Made by a program: the position numbers and the translations under genes. The notes below the pieces were generated by a model. The model was not told where the DNA came from. It did not search any database and saw only the letters and a list, made by a program, of their open reading frames with translations. From Bdellovibrio sp. KM01 (GTDB lineage Bacteria > Bdellovibrionota > Bdellovibrionia > Bdellovibrionales > Bdellovibrionaceae), in the NCBI RefSeq assembly GCF_013752535.1, contig NZ_CP058348.1:744001-808000 (forward strand): DNA of 64,000 bases, given 5' to 3'. Positions 1 through 8,157 of the stretch are shown piece after piece. Position 1 is the first letter of the stretch. Each line of letters starts with the position of its first letter.

Positions 1-1
1 A

Positions 2-1495
2 ACTCGCGAAAAACGTTTCGACGTTGTCTACAACTTGTTCTCTTCCAAAGACAACTCTCGTTTGCGTATTAAAGCGCAAGTGGGCGAGGGCGAGTCTATC
101 GGTACAGCAATTCCAGCTTACCGTGGGGCTGACTGGTTCGAGCGCGAAGCGTACGACATGTTCGGTATCAAATTCGAAGGTCACCAAAACCTGCGCAGAA
201 TTTTGACTCACCACCAATTCGTGGGCCATCCGCTTCGTAAAGACTACGATGCTGATCACCAACAACAATGTACGGCTTCTTTGCCAATTCATTTCAACAA
301 CGAACCGGGTTCTCCTGGTGACGTATTGAATGATAAATATGTTCCTTTGAATATCGGTCCTGCCCATACAGCAATGCACGGAACACTTCGTGTGATGGCT
401 GAGATGGACGGGGAGACGATCGTTCGCTGTAACAACGAAATCGGTTACCTTCACCGTTGCTTCGAAAAAATGGCCGAGACTCACCCGTACAATCAGGTGA
501 TTCCATACACGGACCGTTTGAACTACTGCTCGGCTCCAATGAACAATATTGGTTACTGTAAAGCGGTTGAGCGTTTGTTGGGCGTTGAAATCCCACCAAA
601 AGCACAGGCAATGCGTATCATCCTTGCAGAGCTTTCCCGTGTTATCGACCATACGATTGCAATCGGAACTGGCGCGATGGACTTGGGTGCTTTGACTTCA
701 TTCTTTTATATGTTCGGTTTGCGTGAACAAGTTTATACATTGTTCGAAAAACTGTGCGGTGCTCGTCTTACGGTTTCTATGACTCGCGTAGGTGGTATGG
801 CTCAGGACGCTCCGGAAGGTTGGTTCGACGAAGTTTTGGCTCTTTGTAAAGAGCTTCGCCGTGGAACTGATGAAATGGCGGGAATGGTTGTCGACAATAA
901 AATCTTCATCCAACGTACTCGCAATGTTTGCGCAGTTTCTGCAGCAGACGCGATTCAATGGGGTTACACAGGTCCTTTGCTTCGTGCTTCTGGCGTGAAT
1001 CTGGATTTGCGTAAAGCCACTCCATATTATGGATATGACCAATTGGATTTTGATATTCCAGTGGGCACAACGGGCGATATTTACGACCGTTACTTGGTTC
1101 GTTTCGAAGAAATGCGCCAATCTATCCGTATCATCGAGCAAGTTTGTAAAAACGTACCAGCGGGTGATTACACGATCCGCGATAAAGGTATCGTTCTTCC
1201 AGAGAAAAAAGACGTTTACGGAAACATCGAAGGCTTGATGAACCACTTTATGTTGGTGATCAAAGGTCTTCGTCCGCCGGTTGGCGAAGTTTACGATGCA
1301 ACTGAAGCTGCTAACGGTGAGTTGGGCTTCTACCTTGTATCTGACGGCTCTGCGAATCCGTACCGTTTGAAAGTTCGTCCACCATGTTTCGCTATTTACC
1401 AGTCTTTCCCGACTGTGGTTAAAGGCGCGATGTTGGCGGATGCGATTGCGACAGTCGCTTCGATGAATCTTATCGCCGGCGAACTAGATCGCTAA
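2..1495 (+). CDS. nuoCD: NADH-quinone oxidoreductase subunit C/D fusion (5' end outside window)
   Basis: This subunit belongs to the peripheral arm of respiratory complex I and helps form the quinone pocket. The reading frame is open from base 2, so the gene begins upstream; the TTG at 35 lies inside the NuoC domain and is not a start. Bases up to about 330 encode the NuoC C-terminus, including [15 protein letters not shown] and the HPLRKDYD segment. From about 340 on the protein is NuoD, with [14 protein letters not shown] near its start (the His-containing quinone-side loop) and a normal C-terminus ending in GELDR. The C and D parts are one polypeptide, as in E. coli. It is followed 16 bases later by nuoE in the same operon. 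The assignment is secure; only the N-terminus is missing. Confidence 0.97.
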   Translation, partial: TREKRFDVVYNLFSSKDNSRLRIKAQVGEGESIGTAIPAYRGADWFEREAYDMFGIKFEGHQNLRRILTHHQFVGHPLRKDYDADHQQQCTASLPIHFNNEPGSPGDVLNDKYVPLNIGPAHTAMHGTLRVMAEMDGETIVRCNNEIGYLHRCFEKMAETHPYNQVIPYTDRLNYCSAPMNNIGYCKAVERLLGVEIPPKAQAMRIILAELSRVIDHTIAIGTGAMDLGALTSFFYMFGLREQVYTLFEKLCGARLTVSMTRVGGMAQDAPEGWFDEVLALCKELRRGTDEMAGMVVDNKIFIQRTRNVCAVSAADAIQWGYTGPLLRASGVNLDLRKATPYYGYDQLDFDIPVGTTGDIYDRYLVRFEEMRQSIRIIEQVCKNVPAGDYTIRDKGIVLPEKKDVYGNIEGLMNHFMLVIKGLRPPVGEVYDATEAANGELGFYLVSDGSANPYRLKVRPPCFAIYQSFPTVVKGAMLADAIATVASMNLIAGELDR

Positions 1496-1511
1496 TTTAG
1501 AGGGAATAACG

Positions 1512-1985
1512 ATGTTTAAACTTTCTGAACAAGGCTTGGCTAACGTAAAAAAAGAACTTGCTCGCTATGAAGCGAAAGAGTCTGCGATTATTCCAAGTCT
1601 TTATATTGCACAAAAAGAAAATAATGGCTTCATCACGCCAGATATTATCCGTCACTTGTCTCAAGTGATGGAAATTCCTGAAGCGCGTATCAATGAAGTA
1701 TTCAAATTCTATACAATGTTCAACCAGGAACCTGTTGGTAAATACCACGTTCAAGTTTGCACGAATATTTCTTGTGCTCTTGAGGGTGGTCGTGAAATGG
1801 CCAGCCACATCTGCAAAGAGTTGGGTGTTAAGCTTAACGAAGTGACAGCGGATGGCCGCTTTACAGTATCCAAAGTTGAGTGCTTGGGTTCATGCGGAAC
1901 AGCTCCAATGATGCAAGTGAATGACACATATCATGAAAAGCTAACTCCTGAATCAGCGATGAACTTGTTGAGAGGTATGAGATAA
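1512..1985 (+). CDS. nuoE: NADH-quinone oxidoreductase subunit E
   Basis: This 157-residue thioredoxin-like subunit of the NADH-dehydrogenase module carries the off-pathway [2Fe-2S] cluster N1a. Its four ligands are visible as Cys83 and Cys88 (CTNISC) and Cys124 and Cys128 (CLGSC), the normal C-x4-C plus C-x3-C pattern. A helical N-terminal region of about 75 residues precedes them. A ribosome-binding site (gaggg) lies just before the ATG. The stop overlaps the nuoF start by one base (TAATG), which indicates translational coupling. Length and motifs are typical of the family. Confidence 0.97.
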   Translation: MFKLSEQGLANVKKELARYEAKESAIIPSLYIAQKENNGFITPDIIRHLSQVMEIPEARINEVFKFYTMFNQEPVGKYHVQVCTNISCALEGGREMASHICKELGVKLNEVTADGRFTVSKVECLGSCGTAPMMQVNDTYHEKLTPESAMNLLRGMR

Positions 1986-3277
1986 TGGCTGAAACTAAAG
2001 TTCTTACGGAATTCTATCATTTGCCAGAGTATCAAACTCTTGCAGGTTACAAAGCTAAAGGCGGTTACGAAACTTTGCCGAAAGCTTTGAAAATGCAACC
2101 GCAAGCAATCATCGACGAAGTGAAGGCTTCTGGTCTTCGCGGTCGTGGTGGTGCGGGTTTCCCGACAGGTATGAAATGGGGCTTCTTGCCGAAAAATGGC
2201 GAACCTCGTTACCTACTTTGCAACGCCGATGAAGGTGAACCAGGTACATTTAAAGACCGTATGATGATGGAGCGTGCTCCTCATCAATTGATCGAAGGCA
2301 TGATTATCTCTGCTTTCGCGGTTGGTTCACACAAAGGTTACATCTACGTTCGTGGTGAATACGTATTCCCAATCGAATGTCTGAATAAAGCGATCAAAGA
2401 AGCATACGATGCGGGTCTTCTTGGTAAAAACATCCTGGGTTCTGGTTTCGACTTTGACCTGGATGTGTACCGTGGTGCCGGCGCGTATATCTGTGGTGAA
2501 GAAACAGGTATGATTTCTTCTTTGGAAGGTTTGAAAGGCCAACCAAAATTGAAACCTCCATTCCCAGCAGTTCAAGGTTATTTGCGCAAACCAACTATCG
2601 TGAACAACGTAGAAACTTTGGCAGCAGTAACTTACATCGTAAAAGATGGCGCTCAAACTTACCGCAAACACGGAACTGAGAAATCTGCAGGAACTAAATT
2701 GTTCTCTGTATCTGGTAACGTGGCTAAGCCTGGTAACTATGAAGTTCCATTGGGTTACCCTTTGTTGGATCTAATCAACAAAGAGTGCGGTGGTATGAAA
2801 CCAGGTCGTAAATTGAAAGCCATTATCCCAGGCGGTTCTTCTGCCCCGGTTTTGACAGCTGAAGAGTGCGCGAAAGCAAATCTTGATTACGAATCACTTG
2901 CAGGTCTGGGCACAATGCTTGGTTCTGGTGCGGTGATCGTGATGGATGACTCTCAATGTATGGTGGATATGTTGGGTGTTTTGACTCACTTCTACGCTCA
3001 TGAATCATGTGGTCAATGTACTCCATGCCGTGAAGGTACGGGTTGGTTGAACAAGATTCTTCACTCGATTTTGGAAGGCCGTGGCCGTCTTCAAGATATC
3101 GATTTGTTGGTGAAAGTTGCTGACAACATGAAAGGTAAAACAATCTGCGCTCTTTCAGACGCTGCTGCTTTACCGGTTCTTAGCTTTGTAACTAAATTTA
3201 GAGATGAATTTGAATTCTACGTTCGTGAAGGACGTTCGAAAGTAAAAGGAACGACATATGCCGAAATGCACCATTAA
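1985..3277 (+). CDS. nuoF: NADH-quinone oxidoreductase subunit F (FMN/NADH binding)
   Basis: NuoF oxidises NADH and passes electrons through FMN to the [4Fe-4S] cluster N3. The 430-residue protein has the glycine-rich FMN/NADH segment GRGGAGFPTGMKW at about 53-65, CNADEGEPGTFKDR at about 79-92 and RGAGAYICGEET at about 163-174. The N3 ligands are seen as Cys342, Cys345 and Cys348 in ESCGQCTPCREG, with Cys388 in KTICALSDA. It overlaps nuoG by 20 bases, so the E-F-G genes are tightly coupled. Nothing is missing compared with the family. Confidence 0.97.
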   Translation: MAETKVLTEFYHLPEYQTLAGYKAKGGYETLPKALKMQPQAIIDEVKASGLRGRGGAGFPTGMKWGFLPKNGEPRYLLCNADEGEPGTFKDRMMMERAPHQLIEGMIISAFAVGSHKGYIYVRGEYVFPIECLNKAIKEAYDAGLLGKNILGSGFDFDLDVYRGAGAYICGEETGMISSLEGLKGQPKLKPPFPAVQGYLRKPTIVNNVETLAAVTYIVKDGAQTYRKHGTEKSAGTKLFSVSGNVAKPGNYEVPLGYPLLDLINKECGGMKPGRKLKAIIPGGSSAPVLTAEECAKANLDYESLAGLGTMLGSGAVIVMDDSQCMVDMLGVLTHFYAHESCGQCTPCREGTGWLNKILHSILEGRGRLQDIDLLVKVADNMKGKTICALSDAAALPVLSFVTKFRDEFEFYVREGRSKVKGTTYAEMHH

Positions 3278-4823
3278 TGGCAAAGAAGTCGAAGTAAAAG
3301 AAGGCTCGTCGATCATCGAAGCCATGCAAGTATCGGGCGATCGCATCGCTCACTATTGCTGGCATCCAGGATTGAGCGTAGCGGGTGTTTGTCGTCTGTG
3401 TGTTGTGGAGATCGAAGGAAATCCACGCGTTCAGATCGCATGTAACACCATGGTTACTGAAGGAATGAAGATCAATAACACGTCTGAAAAAGTTAAAGAC
3501 ACTGTTAAGTGGGGTCTAGACTTCCACTTGATCAACCATCCTTTGGATTGCCCGATCTGTGACCAAGCTGGTGAGTGCGGTTTGCAAGATCAATACATGG
3601 AGTACGGTAAGTACGATCCAGAAATGGCCGAGGCGAAAGTTAAGAAACACAAAGTTGTGGATTTGGGTCCTACAGTGGTTCTGGATTCTGAACGTTGTAT
3701 CTTGTGCTCTCGTTGCGTTCGTTTCACTGAAGAAGTTTCTAAAACCAACGAGTTGGGTCTGTTCAACCGTGGTGACCGTACTGAAATCGGCACTCACGAT
3801 GGCATGCCTTTGGATAACAAATACTCTTTGAACACAGTCGACATCTGCCCAGTGGGTGCGTTGACTTCCAAAGACTTCCGTTTCCGTCAGCGCGTTTGGT
3901 ATCTAAAAGATGGCGACAGCGTTTGTAACGGTTGCTCTACTGGTTGTAACATCAAAGTATACTACAACAAGGAAGGCCTTTTCCGTATCAAGCCAGTTTA
4001 CAATGAACAAGTAAATGGTCACTGGATGTGCGACAGCGGTCGTAACGCCTATAAATTCGTGAACCGCGATGCTCGCCTTCTTAAAGGTGTGGCTCGTGGC
4101 GTGGAAATGGCTCCAGGTGCGGCAGCTAAGAATGCTAACGAAGTTTTGAAAAACACGGCGGGCGATGCTATCGCTTTGGTTTTGACAGCTCAGTACACTC
4201 TTGAAGAGTACGAGGCGATCATCAAAACGTTCGTTGAAGAATTCAAAACTAAAAAAGTATTCTTCTGGATCAACAACAAAGAAACTTTCGATAGCTTTGA
4301 CGGTTTGTTGTCTCGCGGAGACAAAAATCCAAACACGAAAGGCTTGCTGAAAGTGATGGAAAAACACGGCATCACTGCGACTTGGAATGATTTGTCTGCA
4401 GGTCTTGCTAACGGTTCTATCAAAACTGTTGTGGTAGCGGGTCCAGAGAACCAAGTAGTATTCCCTGAATATAACGAAAGATTGAAAGAGCTTTCTAAAG
4501 CTCAAAACTTGATCTGGATGCAATCAGGTAAGAATGAAGCTTTGTCTGCTTTGACGGGTAATGTTTGGATCATTCCAATGAAAACATTCGTTGAAAAAGA
4601 CGGTACATTCATCAACTACTCGGGTCTTGAACAAAAGATCAAAAAAGTAACAACTGTTGTTTCTGAAGCTCTGACTTTGACAGAGGCGGCTTTGTTGTTG
4701 GCAGGTAAAAATTTGGCAATGCCGATGACGGCGCCATTCATGCCGACAAATCAACGTCCTGACCAAGTTGAGTTGGAACACCGTAAGAAGAATGAGTTTG
4801 TATTCAGAAGAGGTAGCCTATGA
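3258..4823 (+). CDS. nuoG: NADH-quinone oxidoreductase subunit G, short form
   Basis: NuoG carries the iron-sulfur wire of the complex I peripheral arm. The N-terminal 260 residues hold the complete set of ligands: [2Fe-2S] N1b at Cys34, 45, 48 and 62; His-ligated N5 at His94 with Cys98, 101 and 107; N4 at Cys147, 150, 153 and 197; and a CxxCxxxC group at 223, 226 and 230 with Cys258, matching the extra N7 cluster found in some bacteria. The remaining about 260 residues are a much reduced molybdopterin-oxidoreductase-like domain: 521 residues in all, against about 900 in E. coli. The gene overlaps nuoF and nuoI (ATGA), and its end is a normal operonic junction, so the shortness is not a visible frameshift. 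Confidence 0.93.
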   Translation: MPKCTINGKEVEVKEGSSIIEAMQVSGDRIAHYCWHPGLSVAGVCRLCVVEIEGNPRVQIACNTMVTEGMKINNTSEKVKDTVKWGLDFHLINHPLDCPICDQAGECGLQDQYMEYGKYDPEMAEAKVKKHKVVDLGPTVVLDSERCILCSRCVRFTEEVSKTNELGLFNRGDRTEIGTHDGMPLDNKYSLNTVDICPVGALTSKDFRFRQRVWYLKDGDSVCNGCSTGCNIKVYYNKEGLFRIKPVYNEQVNGHWMCDSGRNAYKFVNRDARLLKGVARGVEMAPGAAAKNANEVLKNTAGDAIALVLTAQYTLEEYEAIIKTFVEEFKTKKVFFWINNKETFDSFDGLLSRGDKNPNTKGLLKVMEKHGITATWNDLSAGLANGSIKTVVVAGPENQVVFPEYNERLKELSKAQNLIWMQSGKNEALSALTGNVWIIPMKTFVEKDGTFINYSGLEQKIKKVTTVVSEALTLTEAALLLAGKNLAMPMTAPFMPTNQRPDQVELEHRKKNEFVFRRGSL

Positions 4824-5344
4824 GCGTAATGCAAAACAACTCGGAAAAGTCCAAGTGGTACTTGCCGGGCGTATTAGGTGGCTTGTCCGTAACTATGAAA
4901 CACATGGTTACGAATCTTTTGAACCGCAAAAAGATGATGACCTTGAACTACCCAGAGGAGAAGTACGATTACTCTCCACGTTTCAAAGGTAATCACGTTT
5001 TGACAGTTAAAAAAGACGGATCTCTTCGTTGCACAGCTTGTATGTTGTGCGCGACGAACTGTCCTGCTGAATGTATCAAAATCGTTGCAGCAGAACATAA
5101 CGATCCAGCTGTTGAAAAATTCCCGATCGCTTATGAAATTGATATCCTTCGTTGCGTATTCTGCGGTTTCTGTGAAGAAGCTTGCCCAGTAGACGCGATC
5201 CGTTTGGGGCCTGAATGGCAAACTCCAGCGGTGAATGGTGGTCAGTTCATTTACGACATCAACCACTTGGCATACCGTCCGAATCTTAAGGGTGGTATTC
5301 AAACGCATGTGGACGACGAAGAACGCCACAAGCAAGGTATCTAA
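4820..5344 (+). CDS. nuoI: NADH-quinone oxidoreductase subunit I (2x[4Fe-4S])
   Basis: This 174-residue ferredoxin-like subunit holds clusters N6a and N6b, which pass electrons to N2 near the quinone. The two motifs are CTACMLCATNCP (Cys71, 74, 77, 81) and CVFCGFCEEACP (Cys112, 115, 118, 122). The N-terminal stretch VTMKHMVTNLLNRK resembles the amphipathic helix with which NuoI sits on the membrane. The start ATG overlaps the nuoG stop (ATGA). It is the last gene before a terminator; nuoH, usually between G and I, is not here, so the membrane subunits must lie elsewhere. Confidence 0.94.
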   Translation: MSVMQNNSEKSKWYLPGVLGGLSVTMKHMVTNLLNRKKMMTLNYPEEKYDYSPRFKGNHVLTVKKDGSLRCTACMLCATNCPAECIKIVAAEHNDPAVEKFPIAYEIDILRCVFCGFCEEACPVDAIRLGPEWQTPAVNGGQFIYDINHLAYRPNLKGGIQTHVDDEERHKQGI

Positions 5345-5517
5345 ACGACGGTCGATGAAAAGCAGCCGGCTGACTTCGTTGTCGGGCTGCTCCCATCGCT
5401 GCGACGTACCTGCAGTACGCCTCCGCGCTGGAATCAACCCTCCGCCTTGCATCCGACTACTTTTGATCAACCTTGGTTTTCGGTTTTGCAGATGGGAAAT
5501 AAAATAGATTTTTGAAA

Positions 5518-5545
5518 GGACCTGGGAGTACCCGGTCCTTTTTTT
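5518..5545 (+). terminator. Intrinsic terminator of the nuo operon
   Basis: GGACC and GGTCC flank GGG/CCC with a one-base bulge and an AGTA loop, and the stem is followed by seven T residues. It sits about 175 bases after the nuoI stop and is the first strong terminator after it. Confidence 0.85.
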
Positions 5546-5634
5546 ATCCGGAGGGACAATCCGGATCAACGCATGCGGTTACCGAAGCGGAGACAACCTC
5601 CTCCGAAACCTCCATTTTCGATTTTCTATTTTCG

Positions 5635-5655
5635 TTTCAAGCGGTACGCTTGAAA
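5635..5655 (+). promoter_or_regulatory. Perfect 9-bp hairpin in the leader of the ASH-like gene
   Basis: TTTCAAGCG and CGCTTGAAA are exact inverted repeats separated by GTA. The element ends 11 bases before the start codon, immediately upstream of the ribosome-binding site GGGGG, so it could act on translation initiation or be an operator. Its function is inferred from position only. Confidence 0.5.
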
Positions 5656-5666
5656 TAGGGGGTTCT

Positions 5667-6053
5667 ATGAAAAACATTTTTGTTGGTCTCTTGCTAAGTC
5701 TTCTTCCTTTAGCTTCGTTGGCCCAGGCGAACGCCGAATTTGAAATGATCGAACCTGCGGGCGATCAATACTATAACTATAATTTCGGTTCGACTTTCGT
5801 GAACTCTCGCAAGTATGTCGACTTCACTGTGACTTCAGTGGGCGATGAGCCTTTGCAGCTGCAAAAGCTATTGATCGCAGGTGGTTTTGTTTTTGATGCG
5901 CAAACAAACTGTCCAGACTCTTTGCCTGTGGGGCAGAAGTGCACAGTTCGCACGTTCTTCTGGCCTCGCGAAAAGAAATTATATTCGGGCCGTTTGTATA
6001 TGGTGTTTGCACATGGTCGTTCCATCGTAAATCTTGGCGGCCGCGGAATCTAG
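5667..6053 (+). CDS. Secreted ASH/choice-of-anchor-D-like small protein
   Basis: The protein has 128 residues with a clear signal peptide (MKNIFVGLLLSLLPLASLAQA) and is probably periplasmic or surface-exposed. The mature part has a single beta-sandwich-like pattern: NFGSTFVNSRKYVDFTVTS, then a segment with GDEPLQLQKLLIAGG, a Cys pair, and RTFFWP. This resembles the ASH/HYDIN or choice-of-anchor D fold, in which a 'fixed by its neighbour' beta-strand domain is often used for binding. Two cysteines (CPDSLPVGQKC) probably form a disulfide. The start is supported by GGGGG 6 bases upstream. Its function is unknown. It stands alone between the nuo terminator and convergent thpR. Confidence 0.75.
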   Translation: MKNIFVGLLLSLLPLASLAQANAEFEMIEPAGDQYYNYNFGSTFVNSRKYVDFTVTSVGDEPLQLQKLLIAGGFVFDAQTNCPDSLPVGQKCTVRTFFWPREKKLYSGRLYMVFAHGRSIVNLGGRGI

Positions 6054-6075
6054 TCTACGGGCTTCATTCGCGAAA

Positions 6076-6684
6076 CTACTCTTCCGCAGTGACCAAGTTT
6101 TCGTCTTGGTCTTTTCCGTTTAAGGTCGCACGAAAGATCGGCTTGTAAACGGGAAAAGCTCCAGCCAATTTTGATTCATATAAAACGATTTCGCTGACAT
6201 GGATTTTGCCAAAGCTTTTGCGCTTGAACGGTGAAATCATATCTTTCACGCTTTTTGGATTGCGTAGGCGCGCGATCGTCAGGTGGGGAGTGAAATCGCG
6301 CTTATCAATAAAGGTCAGCAGATTTCTGTCTTTCAAAATTTCATCCAGGCGATCTTTGAACTCACCCAGTGCTTTTTTATTCTGAACACCCAGCCACAAT
6401 GTTCGCGCATCGTGTTCCGAGGAAAATGCACTGATGTCGTCGATTTTTAAATCGAAGGGTTTTGTTAGTTCACAAGCATCCTGCAGAGCTTGGCTTAAGG
6501 CCGGGATGCTGTCTTCAGGTGTTTCCCCCAGGAAGCTGACGGTCACGTGAAAGTTTTCAGGTGGGACCCATTTGATCACCAGCTCTTTTTGATCCGCATT
6601 GATTCTCAATTTTTTGTAAGTCGGCAAGAAAGTTGTCGAAAGAGGATCCGTCGCGTTCAAGGCAAAGAACAGGCGTTTATTCAT
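6076..6684 (-). CDS. thpR: RNA 2',3'-cyclic phosphodiesterase (2H family)
   Basis: This 202-residue 2H phosphoesterase belongs to the LigT/ThpR family, whose members open 2',3'-cyclic phosphates on RNA ends. Both catalytic HxT motifs are visible: FHVTVSF (His46, Thr48) and FTPHLTIARL (His134, Thr136), spaced as in the family. The N-terminal MNKRLFFALN is typical. The ATG has only a weak upstream purine run. The gene is convergent with the preceding secreted protein and is transcribed alone. The physiological substrate in this organism cannot be told from sequence. Confidence 0.9.
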   Translation of the reverse strand: MNKRLFFALNATDPLSTTFLPTYKKLRINADQKELVIKWVPPENFHVTVSFLGETPEDSIPALSQALQDACELTKPFDLKIDDISAFSSEHDARTLWLGVQNKKALGEFKDRLDEILKDRNLLTFIDKRDFTPHLTIARLRNPKSVKDMISPFKRKSFGKIHVSEIVLYESKLAGAFPVYKPIFRATLNGKDQDENLVTAEE

Positions 6685-6767
6685 GTTTTCATTTTAGCAG
6701 ATATTTCGGGTTCACCAAGGCGTATTATTCAAACTCCTGATAAACTAACAAAACGGGGAGATAAGCC

Positions 6768-7073
6768 ATGATTGTGATGACTTCCAAGATACAAGTGAAA
6801 GCTGAACGAGAAAGAGAGTTCGTTGGCCTGGCTGCGATCGTAGTCAATCCTGCGCGAGCTGACAAGGGCTGTATGAGCTATGAGTTCTTTGAAGATCCGC
6901 TCGAGCCCGGTGTATTTTTGATCATTGAAACCTGGAAAAGCTGGGAGGATCTAAATGCCCACCTGGAAAAAGACTATACCAAGGAGTTCTTTGCCAAGCT
7001 TCCCAAGTTCGCCGTCATTCCACCCACCATCACGACCTATGAATCGCGTGGTGGGCAGCCGATGACTCTTTAA
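6768..7073 (+). CDS. Antibiotic-biosynthesis-monooxygenase (YgiN-like) family protein
   Basis: The protein has 101 residues and fits the dimeric ABM ferredoxin-like fold used by YgiN quinol monooxygenases and similar cofactor-free oxygenases. Supporting features are the N-terminal strand IVMTSKIQVKAERE, the central GCMSYEFFEDPLEPGVFLIIETWKS and the later HLEKDYTKEFFAKLP. A ribosome-binding site GGGGAG precedes the ATG at 6768. Its stop codon overlaps the stop of convergent terC by a few bases. The substrate cannot be predicted from this. Confidence 0.8.
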   Translation: MIVMTSKIQVKAEREREFVGLAAIVVNPARADKGCMSYEFFEDPLEPGVFLIIETWKSWEDLNAHLEKDYTKEFFAKLPKFAVIPPTITTYESRGGQPMTL

Positions 7074-8062
7074 GAGGGGTTTGTATCGTTCTTCTTTTTT
7101 GCAGGGAACATAAGTGAAAGCACCATAGATCCTCCGATAAAGAACGCGATAAGACCTAGGGAAATTCCGATCGGGAAGTGGCCGTTAAACATTTTGTTCA
7201 ACCAAGTCATTTTCAAGCCCACGAAAATTAAAGTCAGTGCCAGACCATACTTTAACAAGTGGAACTTATCAACCACACCCGCTAACAGGAAGTAAAGTGA
7301 ACGCAGACCCAGGATTGCAAAAATATTCGAAGTGAAAACGATCAATGGTTCTTTGGTGACCGCAAAAATCGCTGGCACGCTATCCACAGCAAAGATCACG
7401 TCTGTGAACTCCATAAAAACCAAAGCTACGAACAATGGTGTGGCGAAGCGCACACCATTTTCTTTTACGAAGAAATGGTCTCCATGCATTTTATCAGTCA
7501 CACGGATATGCTTACGCATAAACTTAATCAACCAGTTGTGGGAGGGATCGATGGAATGTTCGCTTTGGAACATCATCTTGAAACCAGTGATGATTAAGAA
7601 CACACCAAAGATCAGAACCACAGCTTGGTACTGCATCAATACGGAGCCTAAAGCGATAAAAATCGCGCGGAAGATCAAAGCGCCAATGATACCAAAGAAT
7701 AAAACCCGATGTTGATATTGAGCGGGGATTGCAAAGAAACCAAAAACCACGACAAAGACAAAGATATTATCCACCGAGAGTGATTTTTCGATCACATACC
7801 CGGTTAGAAACTCGAGTCCCACCTGATTGGCGATAGCTTGGTCGCCGAATTTGTATAAAGTGTAGCCGTAAAGTATCCCATTAAAGATCATCGCAAGCGA
7901 GATCCAGGCAATCGACCACAGAGTCGCCTCTTTAAAGCCCACAGTATGGGATTTTTTATGAAAGACCCCTAAATCCAGGGCCAGCATTCCAATGACAAAC
8001 CCCAAAAATGCGAGGTAAAACCACCAATAGTCCGCAAAGGGGAATAATAACATTTGATCCAA
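7070..8062 (-). CDS. TerC/Alx family inner-membrane protein
   Basis: This integral membrane protein has about 330 residues and 8-9 predicted membrane segments. It carries the TerC/Alx signature EKSLSVDNIFVFVVVFGFF and the second acidic membrane motif FMEFTDVIFAVDSVPAIFAVT. The family is linked to Mn2+/Ca2+ export and alkaline or tellurite stress. The start is uncertain: the TTG at 8062 lies 4 bases after GGAGG, while an in-frame ATG at 8053 lies 13 bases after it. The gene is divergent from an NhaR-like regulator across 95 bp, suggesting control by that protein. No yybP-ykoY riboswitch fits in the short spacer. Confidence 0.9.
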   Translation of the reverse strand: MDQMLLFPFADYWWFYLAFLGFVIGMLALDLGVFHKKSHTVGFKEATLWSIAWISLAMIFNGILYGYTLYKFGDQAIANQVGLEFLTGYVIEKSLSVDNIFVFVVVFGFFAIPAQYQHRVLFFGIIGALIFRAIFIALGSVLMQYQAVVLIFGVFLIITGFKMMFQSEHSIDPSHNWLIKFMRKHIRVTDKMHGDHFFVKENGVRFATPLFVALVFMEFTDVIFAVDSVPAIFAVTKEPLIVFTSNIFAILGLRSLYFLLAGVVDKFHLLKYGLALTLIFVGLKMTWLNKMFNGHFPIGISLGLIAFFIGGSMVLSLMFPAKKKNDTNPS

Positions 8063-8132
8063 AAAGCCTCCAATAAATGTTACGCTACAACACTTTCATT
8101 ATTCTGAAAAATCGATAAACTATAATAAGTTA

Positions 8133-8147
8133 TTCGCTTTAAACGAA
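8133..8147. promoter_or_regulatory. Candidate LysR-type operator between terC and the NhaR-like gene
   Basis: TTCG-N7-CGAA, with TTTAAA in the centre, forms a T-N11-A type inverted repeat of the kind bound by LysR-family regulators. It lies in the 95-bp divergent spacer, 11 bases before the regulator's ATG. A looser repeat AACT-N6-AGTT lies just upstream. The call is by pattern and position only. Confidence 0.4.
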
Positions 8148-8157
8148 GAGGTCCCAA

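Larger units (their letters stand above)
5345..5666. other. Structured spacer downstream of nuoI
   Basis: No convincing gene lies in this 322-bp stretch. It contains an imperfect hairpin with AGCAGCC (5361-5367) and GGCTGCT (5385-5391), a short hairpin CGTAC-ctgca-GTACG at about 5404-5418, the nuo terminator at 5518-5545, a TCCGG/CCGGA inverted repeat at 5546-5564 and a perfect 9-bp hairpin at 5635-5655 just before the next gene. The layout of several hairpins then a terminator resembles the proS downstream spacer. Confidence 0.6.

Noticed and set aside
8063-8157. yybP-ykoY (Mn2+) riboswitch before terC
   Set aside because: The 95-bp spacer is too short and lacks the conserved aptamer sequence.
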